DNA from: Arthrobacter sp. AZCC_0090
Lineage (GTDB): Bacteria; Actinomycetota; Actinomycetes; Actinomycetales; Micrococcaceae
Length of the DNA: 64,000 bases
NCBI RefSeq assembly: GCF_014207375.1
Contig: NZ_JACHEE010000008.1
Coordinates: 172,452 to 236,451, forward strand
Direction: 5' to 3'
The position numbers and the translations under genes were made by a program. Below, piece by piece: positions 24,578 to 33,848 of the stretch (the stretch's first letter is position 1; each line of letters starts with the position of its first letter). The notes beneath the pieces are model-generated. The model was not told where the DNA came from. It ran no database searches and worked only from the letters and a program-made list of their open reading frames with translations.

Positions 24578-25558
24578 ATGACCACCATGACCATTGCCAA
24601 GGCCATCAACGAAGGCCTGCGTGCCTCGCTCACTAACAACCCGAAATCCCTGCTCATGGGCGAAGACATCGGCCCATTGGGCGGCGTTTATCGCGTGACG
24701 GACGGGCTTATCAGGGATTTCGGTGCAGACCGGGTGGTGGACACACCCCTGGCAGAGTCCGGCATCGTGGGAACCGCGATAGGTCTTGCCCTGCGCGGCT
24801 ACCGCCCCATCTGCGAAATCCAGTTCGATGGTTTCGTTTTCCCCGGCTTCAACCAGATCACCACGCAGCTTGCCAAAATGCACTCGCGCAGCGGCGGCAA
24901 ACTGACCGTTCCCGTGGTCATCCGCATCCCCTACGGCGGCGGCATTGGCTCGATCGAACATCACTCAGAATCGCCGGAAGCCCTGTTCGCCCACACGGCC
25001 GGCCTGCGCATCATCACTCCGTCCAACGCACACGACGCATACTGGATGATCCAGCAAGCCGTCGATTGCACGGACCCGGTGATCTTCTTCGAACCCAAGC
25101 GCCGCTACTGGCTCAAAGGGGAGGTGGACACCGAAAGCCCCGGACCGGCGTCGGACCCGTTCCAGGCGCACGTCCTGCGCGAAGGTTCCGACGCTACCAT
25201 CGTTGCGTACGGTCCGCTGGTTCCGGTCGCGCTGGCAGCGGCAGCAGCGGCGGAAGAGGACGGACACAGCGTCGAAGTGATCGATCTCCGCTCGATTTCC
25301 CCCATCGACTTTGATACCGTCACCGCTTCCGTCAAGAGGACCGGCCGCTTGATCGTTGCACACGAGGCACCGACGTTCGGCGGCATCGGCGGCGAGATCG
25401 CAGCGCGGATCAGTGAGCGTGCCTTCCTGCACCTTGAGGCCCCGGTCATCCGGGTGGGCGGTTTCCACATGCCGTATCCCGTGGCCAAGGTGGAAGAGGA
25501 CTACTTGCCGGACATCGACAAGATCCTCGAAGCCCTGGACCGTTCCCTGGCCTACTAG
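24578..25558 (+). CDS. 2-oxoacid dehydrogenase E1 component, beta subunit
   Basis: The beta subunit of the E1 decarboxylase, with the transketolase pyrimidine domain and C-terminal domain. In its 326 residues MGEDIGPLGGVYRVTDGL, DTPLAESGIVGTAIGLALRG and EIQFDGFVFPGFNQI are conserved; the last two form the ThDP-facing surface. RIPYGGGIGSIEHHSESPEALFAH carries the histidines typical of the family. It starts three bases after the E1-alpha stop, consistent with one operon and a 1:1 ratio. The gene is followed by the E2 gene after a 57-bp gap with a good GAGGACCTAA ribosome site. Confidence 0.92.
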   Translation: MTTMTIAKAINEGLRASLTNNPKSLLMGEDIGPLGGVYRVTDGLIRDFGADRVVDTPLAESGIVGTAIGLALRGYRPICEIQFDGFVFPGFNQITTQLAKMHSRSGGKLTVPVVIRIPYGGGIGSIEHHSESPEALFAHTAGLRIITPSNAHDAYWMIQQAVDCTDPVIFFEPKRRYWLKGEVDTESPGPASDPFQAHVLREGSDATIVAYGPLVPVALAAAAAAEEDGHSVEVIDLRSISPIDFDTVTASVKRTGRLIVAHEAPTFGGIGGEIAARISERAFLHLEAPVIRVGGFHMPYPVAKVEEDYLPDIDKILEALDRSLAY

Positions 25559-25615
25559 CCGCCCCTGATTGCACCCTCCGCCACGCGGATGGGCCAGCCG
25601 AAATCGAGGACCTAA

Positions 25616-27205
25616 GTGACTGTTAAGAAATTCAACTTGCCGGATGTCGGCGAAGGCCTGACCGAGGCAGAAATTGTCTCCTGGAAGGTCAAGCCCGGCG
25701 ACACCGTGGCCATCAACGACGTCATCTGCGAGATCGAGACCGCCAAGTCCCTGGTGGAATTGCCCTCCCCGTACGCAGGTACGGTGGCGGAATTGTTCGT
25801 CCCTGAGGGGATCACGATTGAAGTAGGAACCGCGATTATCGGCATCTCGGACAATGCGCCGGCAGAACCCGAGCCTGCGTCGGCCTCGCCTGCGGCCGAA
25901 CCGGCACCCTCCGCTGAGCCGGCACCCTCCGCTGAACCGGCACCCTCCGCTGAGCCGGCAGGCGAACAAGTCTTCGAGGCCTCGATGTACGGCAAGCTGC
26001 CCGGAGACCCTGGAACCTCCGACGCCGGTCCGGCTGGCGGTCCGCTTGTGGGCTCGGGTCCCAAAGCCGACGCCGTCAAGCGCCGCCCGCGCAAGCGCCC
26101 GGAAGGTGCCAGCACAGCAACGCCCGCCCCGACCGCACTGCCCACCCCGGCCCCCGCCGTCGTCGAACCCGCAGCCCCGGCCTTGCCGCTGCGGATCGTT
26201 GCTGAGCAGCAGCCGCCAGCGGCAAGCCAGGATGCCGGAAGCCAAGGGGGCGCGACCCAGGCGCCGGGCCTCACGGGACTTGGTGCCACCGTCAGCGGCC
26301 TGGTCAACCGTGTCCTGGCCAAGCCTCCAGTGCGCAAGATCGCCCGGGATCTGGGCATTGACCTGGCCGACGTCGTTCCCACAGGAGCTCGCGGCGAAGT
26401 GACGCGCGATGATCTGGTCAGCTACCAGGCCCAGCGCGACGCCGAGGTGGACCAGGCCGACACGTTCTGGGGTGCGTCCAAGAAGCCGCAGGATCAGCGC
26501 GTGGAACGGATTCCCGTCAAGGGCGTCCGCAAGGCCACGGCGAAGGCCATGGTGGAATCAGCCTTCACGGCGCCGCACGTGAGCATCTTCGTGGACGTCG
26601 ATGCCAGCCGCACGATGGAATTCGTCAAGCGACTCAAGGCTTCCAGGGACTTTGAGGGCATCAAGGTGTCGCCGCTGCTGATCCTCTCCAAGGCCGTCAT
26701 CTGGGCCGCCGCCCGCAACCCGAGCGTCAACGCAACCTGGGTGGAGAACGCCGACGGCAACGGCAACGCCGAGATCCACGTCAAGCACTACATGAACCTG
26801 GGTATTGCGGCTGCCACGCCGCGCGGGCTCATGGTGCCGAACATCAAGGATGCCCAAGACCTTTCCCTCAAGGAACTGGCCCTCGCGCTCAACGAGCTAG
26901 CCAGTACCGCACGCGCAGGCAAGACCCAGCCTTCGCAGATGCAGGGTGGCTCGCTGACCATTACCAACGTCGGCGCCCTGGGCATTGACACCGGAACGCC
27001 CATCATCAACCCGGGCGAGGTGGCGATCGTCGCGTTCGGCACCATCAAGCAAAAGCCTTGGGTGCTCGATGGCGAAGTCATCCCTCGCTGGATTACGACG
27101 CTGGGCGGCTCCTTCGACCACCGCGTGGTGGACGGGGACCTCTCCGCCCGCTTCATGGCCGACGTCGCATCGATCCTCGAAGAACCGGCACTGCTGCTTG
27201 ACTGA
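25616..27205 (+). CDS. Dihydrolipoamide acyltransferase (E2) of 2-oxoacid dehydrogenase
   Basis: A 529-residue E2. One lipoyl domain at the N terminus carries Lys44 in the motif [12 protein letters not shown]. An Ala/Pro linker contains an 18-bp tandem repeat at 25898-25951. The peripheral-subunit-binding domain [24 protein letters not shown] near 240 is followed by a catalytic domain ending in [15 protein letters not shown] with His502. The GTG at 25616 gives the usual start. The core forms the large multimer that binds E1 and E3. The absence of E3 in the window means lipoamide dehydrogenase is encoded elsewhere. A short overlap (8 bases) couples the PAP2-like gene downstream. Confidence 0.92.
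   Translation: MTVKKFNLPDVGEGLTEAEIVSWKVKPGDTVAINDVICEIETAKSLVELPSPYAGTVAELFVPEGITIEVGTAIIGISDNAPAEPEPASASPAAEPAPSAEPAPSAEPAPSAEPAGEQVFEASMYGKLPGDPGTSDAGPAGGPLVGSGPKADAVKRRPRKRPEGASTATPAPTALPTPAPAVVEPAAPALPLRIVAEQQPPAASQDAGSQGGATQAPGLTGLGATVSGLVNRVLAKPPVRKIARDLGIDLADVVPTGARGEVTRDDLVSYQAQRDAEVDQADTFWGASKKPQDQRVERIPVKGVRKATAKAMVESAFTAPHVSIFVDVDASRTMEFVKRLKASRDFEGIKVSPLLILSKAVIWAAARNPSVNATWVENADGNGNAEIHVKHYMNLGIAAATPRGLMVPNIKDAQDLSLKELALALNELASTARAGKTQPSQMQGGSLTITNVGALGIDTGTPIINPGEVAIVAFGTIKQKPWVLDGEVIPRWITTLGGSFDHRVVDGDLSARFMADVASILEEPALLLD
25898..25951 (+). repeat. 18-bp tandem repeat in the E2 linker
   Basis: Three copies of GA(A/G)CCGGCACCCTCCGCT encode (E)PAPSA repeats in the linker between the lipoyl and binding domains. 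Such Ala/Pro linkers give the lipoyl arm its reach, and copy number probably varies. Confidence 0.85.
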
Positions 27206-27788
27206 GCACCGCATTGCTCGGATCCTTACGGAGGTCTTCCAGCCGCCCGCGGTGGTGTCCATCTTGCTGCTCATCAGCCCTGCGGTGGAACCGGGTTTCC
27301 CGGGGACCATATGGTTCGGGGCCCTTGGTGCGCTCTTTGTATGCGTCCTGCCGCTGGCCTACGTGTTGGTCCTGGTGAGGCTCGGCAAACTGAGAGACCA
27401 CCACGTCAGCGACCGCAAGGAGCGTGCTCCCTTGCTGATGCTTGCGCTCGTGTCGGTGGTCCTCGGATTGCTGGCACTCAACCTCATCCACGCCCCGACG
27501 AGCGTCTCAGTGGTGATCCTTGCCCTGATTGGTGGGATCTCGGTGTTGGCCGCGGTCAGCCTTGTGTGGAAGATCAGTGGTCACGCCTCGGCAATCTCCG
27601 CAGCCGCAGTCATTGCGGTACTCATGTTCGGACCGGTATGGCTGCCGCTATTGCTTCTGGTGGCCGCCGTCGGCTGGTCCCGGGTAGTGCTGCGGGACCA
27701 TACCCGTGGCCAAGTCATCGCCGGATCGTTGTTCGGCGGAGTGGTCATCGCAGGCCTCTGGTGGGTCCTTCGGGGCTGGCTGATCTAA
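27198..27788 (+). CDS. PAP2-like membrane phosphatase family protein
   Basis: A 196-residue integral membrane protein with about five helices. Its motifs resemble the type 2 phosphatidic acid phosphatase superfamily: [15 protein letters not shown] (first motif, with Lys and Arg), [14 protein letters not shown] (second, with Ser-Gly-His) and [16 protein letters not shown] (third, with Arg and His). All three key histidine/arginine positions look present. The start is a TTG at 27198 that overlaps the E2 stop (TTGACTGA); downstream ATGs would remove the first membrane helix. Lipid or polyprenyl phosphate hydrolysis is the family role. Its place in the dehydrogenase operon is unexplained. Confidence 0.75.
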   Translation: MTEHRIARILTEVFQPPAVVSILLLISPAVEPGFPGTIWFGALGALFVCVLPLAYVLVLVRLGKLRDHHVSDRKERAPLLMLALVSVVLGLLALNLIHAPTSVSVVILALIGGISVLAAVSLVWKISGHASAISAAAVIAVLMFGPVWLPLLLLVAAVGWSRVVLRDHTRGQVIAGSLFGGVVIAGLWWVLRGWLI

Positions 27789-27845
27789 CGGTTCAACGAT
27801 CGGCCAGCAGCGCTCGGGAAGCCGGACTTGGACGCAGACCGAACG

Positions 27846-28184
27846 CTAGTAAGCCGTGTAGCTGAGCGCAAGATCGCGCAATTGCTGGTCGTTCATGCCG
27901 CCGACCATTCCAAACGACAGCACCATAGCCAGGGCGCCAAGGGCCAACATGGCGGAACCAACCACGAGTAACAACTTCCAGTCGGAACGCATGATGCTGC
28001 GGAACGTCTCCGGCATCTGCAGTAGCGGGGAAATCATGTTTGGGGCGCTGTCCACGGATCCATCGTCAAGAAGTGCCACGATACGATCGTTCGCACGGTC
28101 GAAACGCATGGAGCTGATGTGGTTGCCGTGGCGGGCAAGCAGAATGTCGTGTCCGACGCGCTGGCGCGGCTGCAGAGTAAGCAA
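27846..28184 (-). CDS. Hypothetical protein with one membrane segment
   Basis: The 112-residue protein has a polar N-terminal domain (VGHDILLARHGNHISSMRFD, then RANDRIVALLDDGSVDSAP) and one hydrophobic helix, DWKLLLVVGSAMLALGALAMVLSFG, near residue 68. A short tail ends it. The beta-strand pattern with LLDDGS could be a small ligand-binding fold, but I recognise no family. The start is a TTG with AGGGGAT seven bases upstream; no ATG fits well. It converges with the PAP2-like gene and lies downstream of the usp gene on the same strand. Confidence 0.5.
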   Translation of the reverse strand: MLTLQPRQRVGHDILLARHGNHISSMRFDRANDRIVALLDDGSVDSAPNMISPLLQMPETFRSIMRSDWKLLLVVGSAMLALGALAMVLSFGMVGGMNDQQLRDLALSYTAY

Positions 28185-28332
28185 AAGGGATCCCCTACGG
28201 GTTGTTGTGATGGGCGGCTCGCGCCCTTGGGGGCCACTCCAATTTTACCGGCGGCACCCTAGCCGCACGGCCCAAATCGAGGTGAGACCGCCCACCACAA
28301 CGCGTGATCCCCGTCAAGTGCCTGACTGTGGC

Positions 28333-28761
28333 TTACGGTTCGTCCGTCTTGGCGATGTAGACATCGCACGGGGCGTTGTGGGCCACGGTGTTGGCAACGC
28401 TGCCGAGAACGCGTGCCAGTCCCTGCATGCGACGGTTGCCGACGACGATCAAGCGAGCCCCGACGCGTTCGGCTTCGCGGATCAACGCTTCTCCCGGCTT
28501 GCCGCGTGCGGCCGTGAAGCTGATTTCAAGCTGCTCGCTGTTGAGTTTTTCCGCAACTCCGCGGGCAACCTTTTCAGCGTCGTCCGCATCCGAGACGACC
28601 CACCGGTCGCTGCCGCTTTCAAAGACCTCGGTACGGTCGCTGTCGAAGGCCGTCAAGACGCGAAGGCTGGCTCCCAGTGCTGCCGCAAGGTCCCTGGCTG
28701 CCTCGGCTGCCCTCATTGCGGTCTCACTGCCGTCTACGCCGACCACTACGATTCCGCTCAT
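28333..28761 (-). CDS. Universal stress protein (UspA family)
   Basis: A 142-residue single Usp domain. IVVVGVDGSETAMRAAEAARDLA opens the nucleotide-binding site. The C-terminal motif VVGNRRMQGLARVLGSVANTVAHNAPCDVYIAKT matches the ATP-binding G-2x-G-9x-G-(S/T) class. These proteins modulate stress and dormancy responses. The ATG overlaps the stop of the aminotransferase gene upstream by four bases, so the two are cotranscribed leftward; the link may simply be co-expression. Confidence 0.9.
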   Translation of the reverse strand: MSGIVVVGVDGSETAMRAAEAARDLAAALGASLRVLTAFDSDRTEVFESGSDRWVVSDADDAEKVARGVAEKLNSEQLEISFTAARGKPGEALIREAERVGARLIVVGNRRMQGLARVLGSVANTVAHNAPCDVYIAKTDEP

Positions 28762-30065
28762 GATGTAACTCCTTTGTTAATGGTGTCGATTGCCCCGCGC
28801 AGTACTGGTGCCAAACGGCGGACGCCTTCGGCAATGGACTCAGGTGGCACTGCGCTGAAGGCCAATCTCAGTTTGTTGGATGGTTCGTCCGAGTGCGTGA
28901 ACGCCGCGCCGGGGATGAACACGACGCCTGCCTCGATCGCCTTCTTGAGGAGCGGGTACGTATCCACACCGCCGGGCAGGGTTACCCAGACGAAGAAGCC
29001 GCCCTCGGGCCTGGTCCAGCTCAGGCCGGGAGGCATGTGCTCTTCCAACGCTGCGAGCAGGGTTTTGCAGCGTTCCTCGTAGAGGGCCCGGTAGGTCTCA
29101 ATCTGTCCGCGCCAGTCGTAGTCCCGAAGATATGCCGAGATGATCATCTGATTCAGGGTGGGAGGGCACAATGTCACGGCTTCCGACGCGAGATAGAAGC
29201 GCCGCTGCAGGTGCTCGGGAACAAGGGCCCATCCGATCCGCAGTCCCGGGGCAAAGATTTTTGAGAACGACCCCATGTAGATGACGTCGTGCTCATTCGC
29301 GGCCCGCATTGGCGCGAGCGGGTTGCCGTCGAAGCGCAAAAGACCGTAGGGGTTGTCCTCGAGGATCAAGATATTCGCATTGCGGCATATATCTACGATT
29401 CGCTGGCGCCGCGCAGGAGCGAGGGTGATGCCGGAAGGGTTGTTGAAGTTGGGGATCGTGTAGAGGAACTTGATGTTCTTGCCCTCGGCCTGAAGCTCCG
29501 CGATCTTGGCCTCGAGCAGCTCCGGGACCAGGCCGTCGTCGTCCATGTCCACGGTCTCAACCTGGACCTGGTAGGCCTCGAAGGTGTTCAGGGCTCCCAC
29601 ATAGGTGGGATTTTCCACCAGCACGACGTCGCCTGGATTGCAGAAGACCTTGGTGGCTACGTCCTGGGCCGACTGGGAACCTGCGGTGATCACGACGTTT
29701 TCCGGCCGGGCGTCGGTGATTCCTTCGGCGGCCATGATCTCGCAGATCTGGGTGCGAAGTTCCTCGGTGCCCTGCCCGCCGCCGTACTGCAACGCCGTCA
29801 TACCTTCTTCGGCGATGATGCGTGCAGCCGTCTGGCCAAGCTTCTCAAGGGGGAGGGACTGCAGGTAGGGGTTTCCGCCGGCGAGGGAGACGAGCCCCGG
29901 GCGCATTGAAATGTCGAAGACATCACGCACGGCGGACTGCTTAATGTTGGCGGCGCGCTCCGAGAAGAGTTCCTCGTGGCGGTGGGCGGCAGTGGCTGCT
30001 CGCTCTATTGCGTCAATTGCTTCAGCGGGCAACTCCGGCCCGGCATCCAATGTTTCGTGGGTCAC
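28758..30065 (-). CDS. PLP-dependent aminotransferase (2-aminoadipate/KAT type)
   Basis: A 435-residue fold-type I aminotransferase without an N-terminal HTH, so not a MocR regulator. SMRPGLVSLAGGNPYLQSLP, QYGGGQGTEELR, TIPNFNNPSGITLAPARRQRI and EDNPYGLLRF are typical of the 2-aminoadipate/kynurenine aminotransferase group (LysN-like). The Schiff-base lysine is Lys269 in SFSKIFAPGLRIGW. The first ~45 residues form an extra helical extension. The actual amino donor cannot be named. It diverges from the PEP-mutase-like gene and is coupled to usp by a four-base overlap. Confidence 0.85.
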   Translation of the reverse strand: MTHETLDAGPELPAEAIDAIERAATAAHRHEELFSERAANIKQSAVRDVFDISMRPGLVSLAGGNPYLQSLPLEKLGQTAARIIAEEGMTALQYGGGQGTEELRTQICEIMAAEGITDARPENVVITAGSQSAQDVATKVFCNPGDVVLVENPTYVGALNTFEAYQVQVETVDMDDDGLVPELLEAKIAELQAEGKNIKFLYTIPNFNNPSGITLAPARRQRIVDICRNANILILEDNPYGLLRFDGNPLAPMRAANEHDVIYMGSFSKIFAPGLRIGWALVPEHLQRRFYLASEAVTLCPPTLNQMIISAYLRDYDWRGQIETYRALYEERCKTLLAALEEHMPPGLSWTRPEGGFFVWVTLPGGVDTYPLLKKAIEAGVVFIPGAAFTHSDEPSNKLRLAFSAVPPESIAEGVRRLAPVLRGAIDTINKGVTS

Positions 30066-30179
30066 ATTGACAGGATACTCCCCAGAGTTGCCAAGAAGGC
30101 AACAGATGTTTCATCCGATTTTCACAATTCTGGGTGCGATTCGCTTTACGTCCGGCGAGCGGAAGGCTGGAATAGAGCC

Positions 30180-31013
30180 ATGACGATGCATCCCGAACTC
30201 GAATCCAAGGCTCTCCGCTTCCACGAGCTCCACGCTGCGCCTCATGCGCCCTTGGTACTGGTGAATGCGTGGGATGCGGCATCTGCGCGGATGGTCGAGG
30301 AAGCGGGCGCGACGGCGGTAGCCACCTCCAGTTCGGCAATCTCGTGGAGCTTGGGGTACCAGGACGGGGACCACCTTCCGCGGCAGCTTGCCATGGAGGC
30401 GCTGTCGCGAATAGCAAAAGCCACCCGCTTGCCGGTGACTGCAGACATTGAGACGGGCTACGGACGCATTGACGAAGAACTCCGGGCCACTGTTCGAGCG
30501 GTGCTGGAGGCGGGCGCCGTCGGGATCAATATCGAGGACTCAGCGGAACAGCCGCTCAGCGAAATCGCTGAGCAGTCCAGGCGCATTGCCCTGATCAGGC
30601 AGACAGCCGACGACGCCGGCGTCCGGCTTTTCATCAATGCGCGTACGGATACCTATTGGTCCGGAAAGTTTCCGGACACTGCCTATGAAGAAACGCTGCG
30701 TCGTGCGGATGCCTACCGGCAGGCCGGGGCGGACGGAATATTCGTACCAGGGTTGACAGATCTCCATATACTGCACGAACTTTCCCGGCGGATCAGCGTG
30801 CCGCTCAATGCGCTGGCCGGTCTGGGTTCGCCGTCGCCCGGGGAATTGCACGACGCCGGCGTGCGGCGAATCAGCATTGGCGGCAGCACTGCCAGGGCCG
30901 CCTACGCGACGGTCTCCCGGCTCGCAATGGAAGTTCTTGGCGACGGGAACTGGTCGGGCCTCGCCGGAACACTGAGCTATGCCGAAATGGACGCGCTCTT
31001 CGGCGGGCGGTAG
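30180..31013 (+). CDS. Isocitrate lyase/PEP mutase superfamily protein
   Basis: A 277-residue protein of the PEP mutase/isocitrate lyase superfamily. VLVNAWDAASARMVEEAG and ATSSSAISWSLGYQDGD are early barrel motifs, VTADIETGYG supplies the acidic metal-binding residues, and INIEDS follows. The Lys-Lys-Cys-Gly-His motif of true isocitrate lyase is absent, which fits the small-member group with C-C lyase or phosphonate-related roles (carboxyphosphonoenolpyruvate mutase-like). The substrate is unknown. The ATG at 30180 is preceded by GGAATAGAGCC. The gene is divergent from the aminotransferase and converges with the GerMN lipoprotein. Confidence 0.8.
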   Translation: MTMHPELESKALRFHELHAAPHAPLVLVNAWDAASARMVEEAGATAVATSSSAISWSLGYQDGDHLPRQLAMEALSRIAKATRLPVTADIETGYGRIDEELRATVRAVLEAGAVGINIEDSAEQPLSEIAEQSRRIALIRQTADDAGVRLFINARTDTYWSGKFPDTAYEETLRRADAYRQAGADGIFVPGLTDLHILHELSRRISVPLNALAGLGSPSPGELHDAGVRRISIGGSTARAAYATVSRLAMEVLGDGNWSGLAGTLSYAEMDALFGGR

Positions 31014-31021
31014 CGCAAGCC

Positions 31022-31840
31022 TCAGCGCAAGCTCAGGACATCCGCCAGGGTGCGCCCGTCGATATAGATCACCGCTTGGGACGCCCCCGTCGCCGCCACT
31101 GCGGTCTGGGTCAGCTGTGTTTCGATGCGCGGGTGGTCGCATACACCCCCCGGGCGAAGGGAACCGCTCAGGTTCACGACGGCGGTGGATCCGTCGAGGT
31201 AGCCCGAAACGTACCGCAGCGCGGAGCCGGAGAGTGCGTTGTACAAGCCTGCCTGAGTGGCACCGTCGTCGGGCGCGAGCAGTTGGCCCATGGCGGCGGC
31301 AAGCGGGTCGCTGCCTTCAGAGGCACTGAATTGCACGGCAACGAGGCTGTCATCGGAGCCGAACCGCACGCCGCGGCTGCCGCCGTCGCCGATCGCCACG
31401 AAATACACGGCGGTCCCGGACGGCACGCCGGTGGTTGGGAGGGGCAAGGGCGCCTGGGGGCTCGGGCTTCCTGACGCTGCGGAAGGCGGCCCCGGCGACG
31501 GAATGGTTGTGGCCGTGCCGGGTAGACCGGCGGCCCCTGGGGCTTGGCTTTGCTTTGCCGATGGTCTGGAGGTGCCGCTTGCTGGGCCCAAAGCGGTGGC
31601 GAGCGGAGCCGCGGGAGGCTCATTGACGGACGGCGGAGGCGCTGGGCGGGGCGTCGGAACCGGCCCCGCCAAGGGCTCCTGCGTCGCCTCGACGGAGCCC
31701 GGGGATCCGGGCGGTGCCGAGGGCGAACTGGCGGACGGGCCGCCGTCGGGGGAAGCGCAGCCAGCCAGGCAGAGCGCGAGCGACAGGCACAATGCGGCGA
31801 TCGCCGTCGTCGTGCCTTCCACGCCGCGCCTGACCCCCAT
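31022..31840 (-). CDS. GerMN-domain lipoprotein
   Basis: A 272-residue secreted lipoprotein. A signal peptide with lipobox LAGC (Cys28) is followed by a long Ser/Pro/Gly/Ala-rich linker and a C-terminal GerMN domain starting around VYFVAIGDGGSRGVRFG. In Bacillus GerM acts in spore assembly, but GerMN domains are also common in non-sporulating actinobacteria, as in LpqB-like proteins. The role here is unknown and is probably envelope-associated. I chose ATG 31840 so that the signal peptide starts directly; ATG 31930 would put 30 residues in front of it. It is leftward and converges with the PEP-mutase-like gene. Confidence 0.8.
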   Translation of the reverse strand: MGVRRGVEGTTTAIAALCLSLALCLAGCASPDGGPSASSPSAPPGSPGSVEATQEPLAGPVPTPRPAPPPSVNEPPAAPLATALGPASGTSRPSAKQSQAPGAAGLPGTATTIPSPGPPSAASGSPSPQAPLPLPTTGVPSGTAVYFVAIGDGGSRGVRFGSDDSLVAVQFSASEGSDPLAAAMGQLLAPDDGATQAGLYNALSGSALRYVSGYLDGSTAVVNLSGSLRPGGVCDHPRIETQLTQTAVAATGASQAVIYIDGRTLADVLSLR

Positions 31841-31997
31841 GACAGCCCCCGCTCCTGCCCTGATCCACCCACCTGGTGCCTGTAAATCAACGTTACGGCT
31901 GGCTACCCGGGCGTGGGCCGATCCGCCCATGACAGTTCGGCCTCAGCTCAGTCACGGAATGGTAGCGGTTGGGGGGTGACCCGGCCCGCGGCGTCCG

Positions 31998-32405
31998 CTA
32001 ATCCGCCCTTTTGATCTTCCGCCAGCCGCCTGCGCGGTTGTTGGCCACGATCTGCCGCAGCATGGTGGTGAGCGGTGCACGCGGAATCACGTCGCCCTGA
32101 TAGAAGGTGATCATTCGGGCGGTTTTGTTGTCGTGCCCGGAAGTGATGATGTTGTCCGGGTCGGGGACAATTGCGCCGTCGTAGAGGAACAGGTTGACGT
32201 GGTCCTTGGCGGCGAGCAGTGCGCAGACGTTGCCGTCGAGAACGAAGTAGGGCCGCGTGCGGCGCTTGATCGTTTCGGCGATTTCGGGTTCGGCTTCGTG
32301 GATGAGGTCGCGCAGTTGCTCCCCGATGGTGCGTTGCCAGTCCGGGAGGGCCTCGAGGTAGGCGTCGACTTCGGGGTGGCGGTTGTGCTCTGGCCGTGGT
32401 GCCAT
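31998..32405 (-). CDS. DUF1801-like small protein
   Basis: A 135-residue protein resembling the DUF1801/YdhG family. The opening YLEALPDWQRTIGEQLRDLI, the central TIKRRTRPYFVLDGNVCALLAAKDHVNLFL and the terminal RQIVANNRAGGW fit that plan. DUF1801 members have been linked to iron handling in some bacteria, but the biochemical role is unknown. I used ATG 32405 (MAPRPEHN); a start at 32438 would add 11 residues. It is a small leftward gene bounded by the lipoprotein and by a hairpin at 32424-32462. Confidence 0.7.
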   Translation of the reverse strand: MAPRPEHNRHPEVDAYLEALPDWQRTIGEQLRDLIHEAEPEIAETIKRRTRPYFVLDGNVCALLAAKDHVNLFLYDGAIVPDPDNIITSGHDNKTARMITFYQGDVIPRAPLTTMLRQIVANNRAGGWRKIKRAD

Positions 32406-32423
32406 GCCCAATCGTATCGCCAG

Positions 32424-32462
32424 AATGCCCCTGCCCACGCCTCACGGCGGGACAGGGGCATT
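32424..32462 (-). terminator. Hairpin downstream of the flavin reductase gene
   Basis: The stem AATGCCCCTG (32424-32433) pairs with CAGGGGCATT (32453-32462), with further partial pairing inside. It lies between the FMN reductase stop (32504) and the DUF1801-like start. The position fits a terminator for the leftward reductase gene. Confidence 0.65.
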
Positions 32463-32503
32463 TCTCGCGCACGCTCCTGGTAGGGCCGCGCGAACCGAGG
32501 AGA

Positions 32504-33070
32504 CTAGGCTGCTACTTCGTCTTCCTGGAAGGCGGTCAGGGGCTCGAAGATGGCCTTGATCTGCTCAACAACTTCGGCGTCGTCCTTCGGGTGCAGTTCG
32601 GCGAAGCGGATCATGGAGCCCGGAACGGCCAGCTTGACGTCCTCGAGGACCTTGGCGCCGGCGATGCCAGCAGCCTTGCGGGCCTCGTCCTGTGCCCAGA
32701 CTCCACCGAACTGGCCAAACGCGGTTCCGACGACGGCGGTCGGCTTGCCCGCGAGGGCGCCGGCGCCGTAGGGGCGGGACAGCCAGTCGATGGCGTTCTT
32801 GAGGGAAGCGGTCAGGGTGCCGTTGTGTTCGGGCGTGACAAGCAGGAGGGTGTCAGCTTCGGATGCTGCTGCACGCAAGGCTGCGGCTTCGGCCGGAACC
32901 TGGCCTTCGACGTCGATGTCTTCGTTGTAGAACGGGATGTTGCCGAGGGAGCCGTGGATCTGCACGTCCACGTTTTCCGGGGCGTTGAGCTGGATGGCTT
33001 CGGCGAGCTTGCGGTTGTGGGAATCGGCGCGGAGGCTGCCAACAAGGGCGAGAACGGTGTTCTTGGACAT
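32504..33070 (-). CDS. NADPH-dependent FMN reductase
   Basis: A 188-residue flavodoxin-like fold reductase of the NADPH:FMN/azoreductase family. The FMN phosphate loop GSLRADSHNRKLAE (residues ~11-24) and the second flavin loop LLVTPEHNGTLTASLKNAIDWLSRP are both intact. Such enzymes reduce flavins, quinones or chromate with NADPH, often under oxidative or xenobiotic stress. It diverges from a TetR gene 116 bp away across a dyad (33149-33168), so it is probably repressed by that regulator. AAGGAG is well spaced from ATG 33070. Confidence 0.9.
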   Translation of the reverse strand: MSKNTVLALVGSLRADSHNRKLAEAIQLNAPENVDVQIHGSLGNIPFYNEDIDVEGQVPAEAAALRAAASEADTLLLVTPEHNGTLTASLKNAIDWLSRPYGAGALAGKPTAVVGTAFGQFGGVWAQDEARKAAGIAGAKVLEDVKLAVPGSMIRFAELHPKDDAEVVEQIKAIFEPLTAFQEDEVAA

Positions 33071-33148
33071 GGGAACTCCTTGGGTCTGGCCGCGGACGGT
33101 GCCGCAGACTCTTAGTTTTTGGAGGCTTTTGCTGCCTTCGTAGATTCT

Positions 33149-33168
33149 AAACGGACTGCGGTCCGCTT
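33149..33168. promoter_or_regulatory. TetR-type operator between flavin reductase and TetR genes
   Basis: The dyad AAaCGGAC-TGCG-GTCCGcTT (33149-33168; perfect arms CGGAC and GTCCG) lies midway between the divergent genes and next to a TAATAT that could be the tetR -10 box. This is the usual placement for a repressor that controls itself and its neighbour. Confidence 0.7.
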
Positions 33169-33186
33169 AATATTCCCGAGGCTAGA

Positions 33187-33807
33187 ATGTTTCTTGTGAG
33201 CCTCATTCCCATCCGGCCCGAGTTGCCTTTCGGGGCGCCGCCGGAGCGCAGCGACGCCGCGCGCAATCGCGAACGGCTCCTCCAGGCCGCCAGGGAGCTC
33301 GTGGCTGAACACGGAGTGGACGCCGTCACCATGGACATGCTCGCCTGCCGTGCCGATGTCGGGAAGGGAACGGTTTTTCGCCGCTTCGGAAGCAGGGCCG
33401 GACTCATGATGACCCTCCTGAGCGACGCCGAATCGGACTTCCAGCGCCAGTTCATCTTCGGTCCGCCGCCCTTGGGTCCGGGAGCGCCTCCGCGTGAGCG
33501 CCTTATTGCCTTCGGCGAAGCGCGCATCAAGTATGTCGAAGAGTACGGCGAGCTGGCCCGCGCCGCGGCGGAGCATTCCCCGCAAAACCGGCACGACGCC
33601 CCGCCGGTCGTGTTGTGGCACCGGCACATCGAGATGCTTCTGCGGAAGGCGGGCTTGGACCGTGATCCCTGGCTTATGGCTCTTTCTCTCGGCGCCACCC
33701 TGGATCCCGAGCGCATGCTCCATTCCCTTCGCGCCCACGGAATCGCGCCGGAGCGCCTAGCTGCGTCGTGGCGCGAGCTTGTCACGCGCTTGCTGAAAGA
33801 CTGCTGA
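33187..33807 (+). CDS. TetR-family transcriptional regulator
   Basis: A 206-residue TetR repressor. The HTH is ARELVAEHGVDAVTMDMLAC followed by RADVGKGTVFRRFGSRAGL (residues ~36-75); the C-terminal ligand domain is helical. The ATG at 33187 (MFLVSLIPIRPE) may be replaced by the GTG at 33196, which lies nearer the conserved domain. The operator candidate lies 19 bp upstream. The divergent flavin reductase is the likely target, with a quinone or similar xenobiotic as inducer. That role is inferred. Confidence 0.88.
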   Translation: MFLVSLIPIRPELPFGAPPERSDAARNRERLLQAARELVAEHGVDAVTMDMLACRADVGKGTVFRRFGSRAGLMMTLLSDAESDFQRQFIFGPPPLGPGAPPRERLIAFGEARIKYVEEYGELARAAAEHSPQNRHDAPPVVLWHRHIEMLLRKAGLDRDPWLMALSLGATLDPERMLHSLRAHGIAPERLAASWRELVTRLLKDC

Positions 33808-33848
33808 CAAACCTTCGCCAGGATGCCCCTGCCCGGTAGCGTAGCGGC

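Noticed and set aside
24965..26245. Long minus-strand frame opposite E1-beta and E2
   Set aside because: It spans two clear dehydrogenase genes and has a biased composition typical of antisense reading in GC-rich DNA.
28758..30065. MocR-type regulator
   Set aside because: The aminotransferase domain resembles MocR proteins, but the N-terminal extension has no winged-helix DNA-binding domain.
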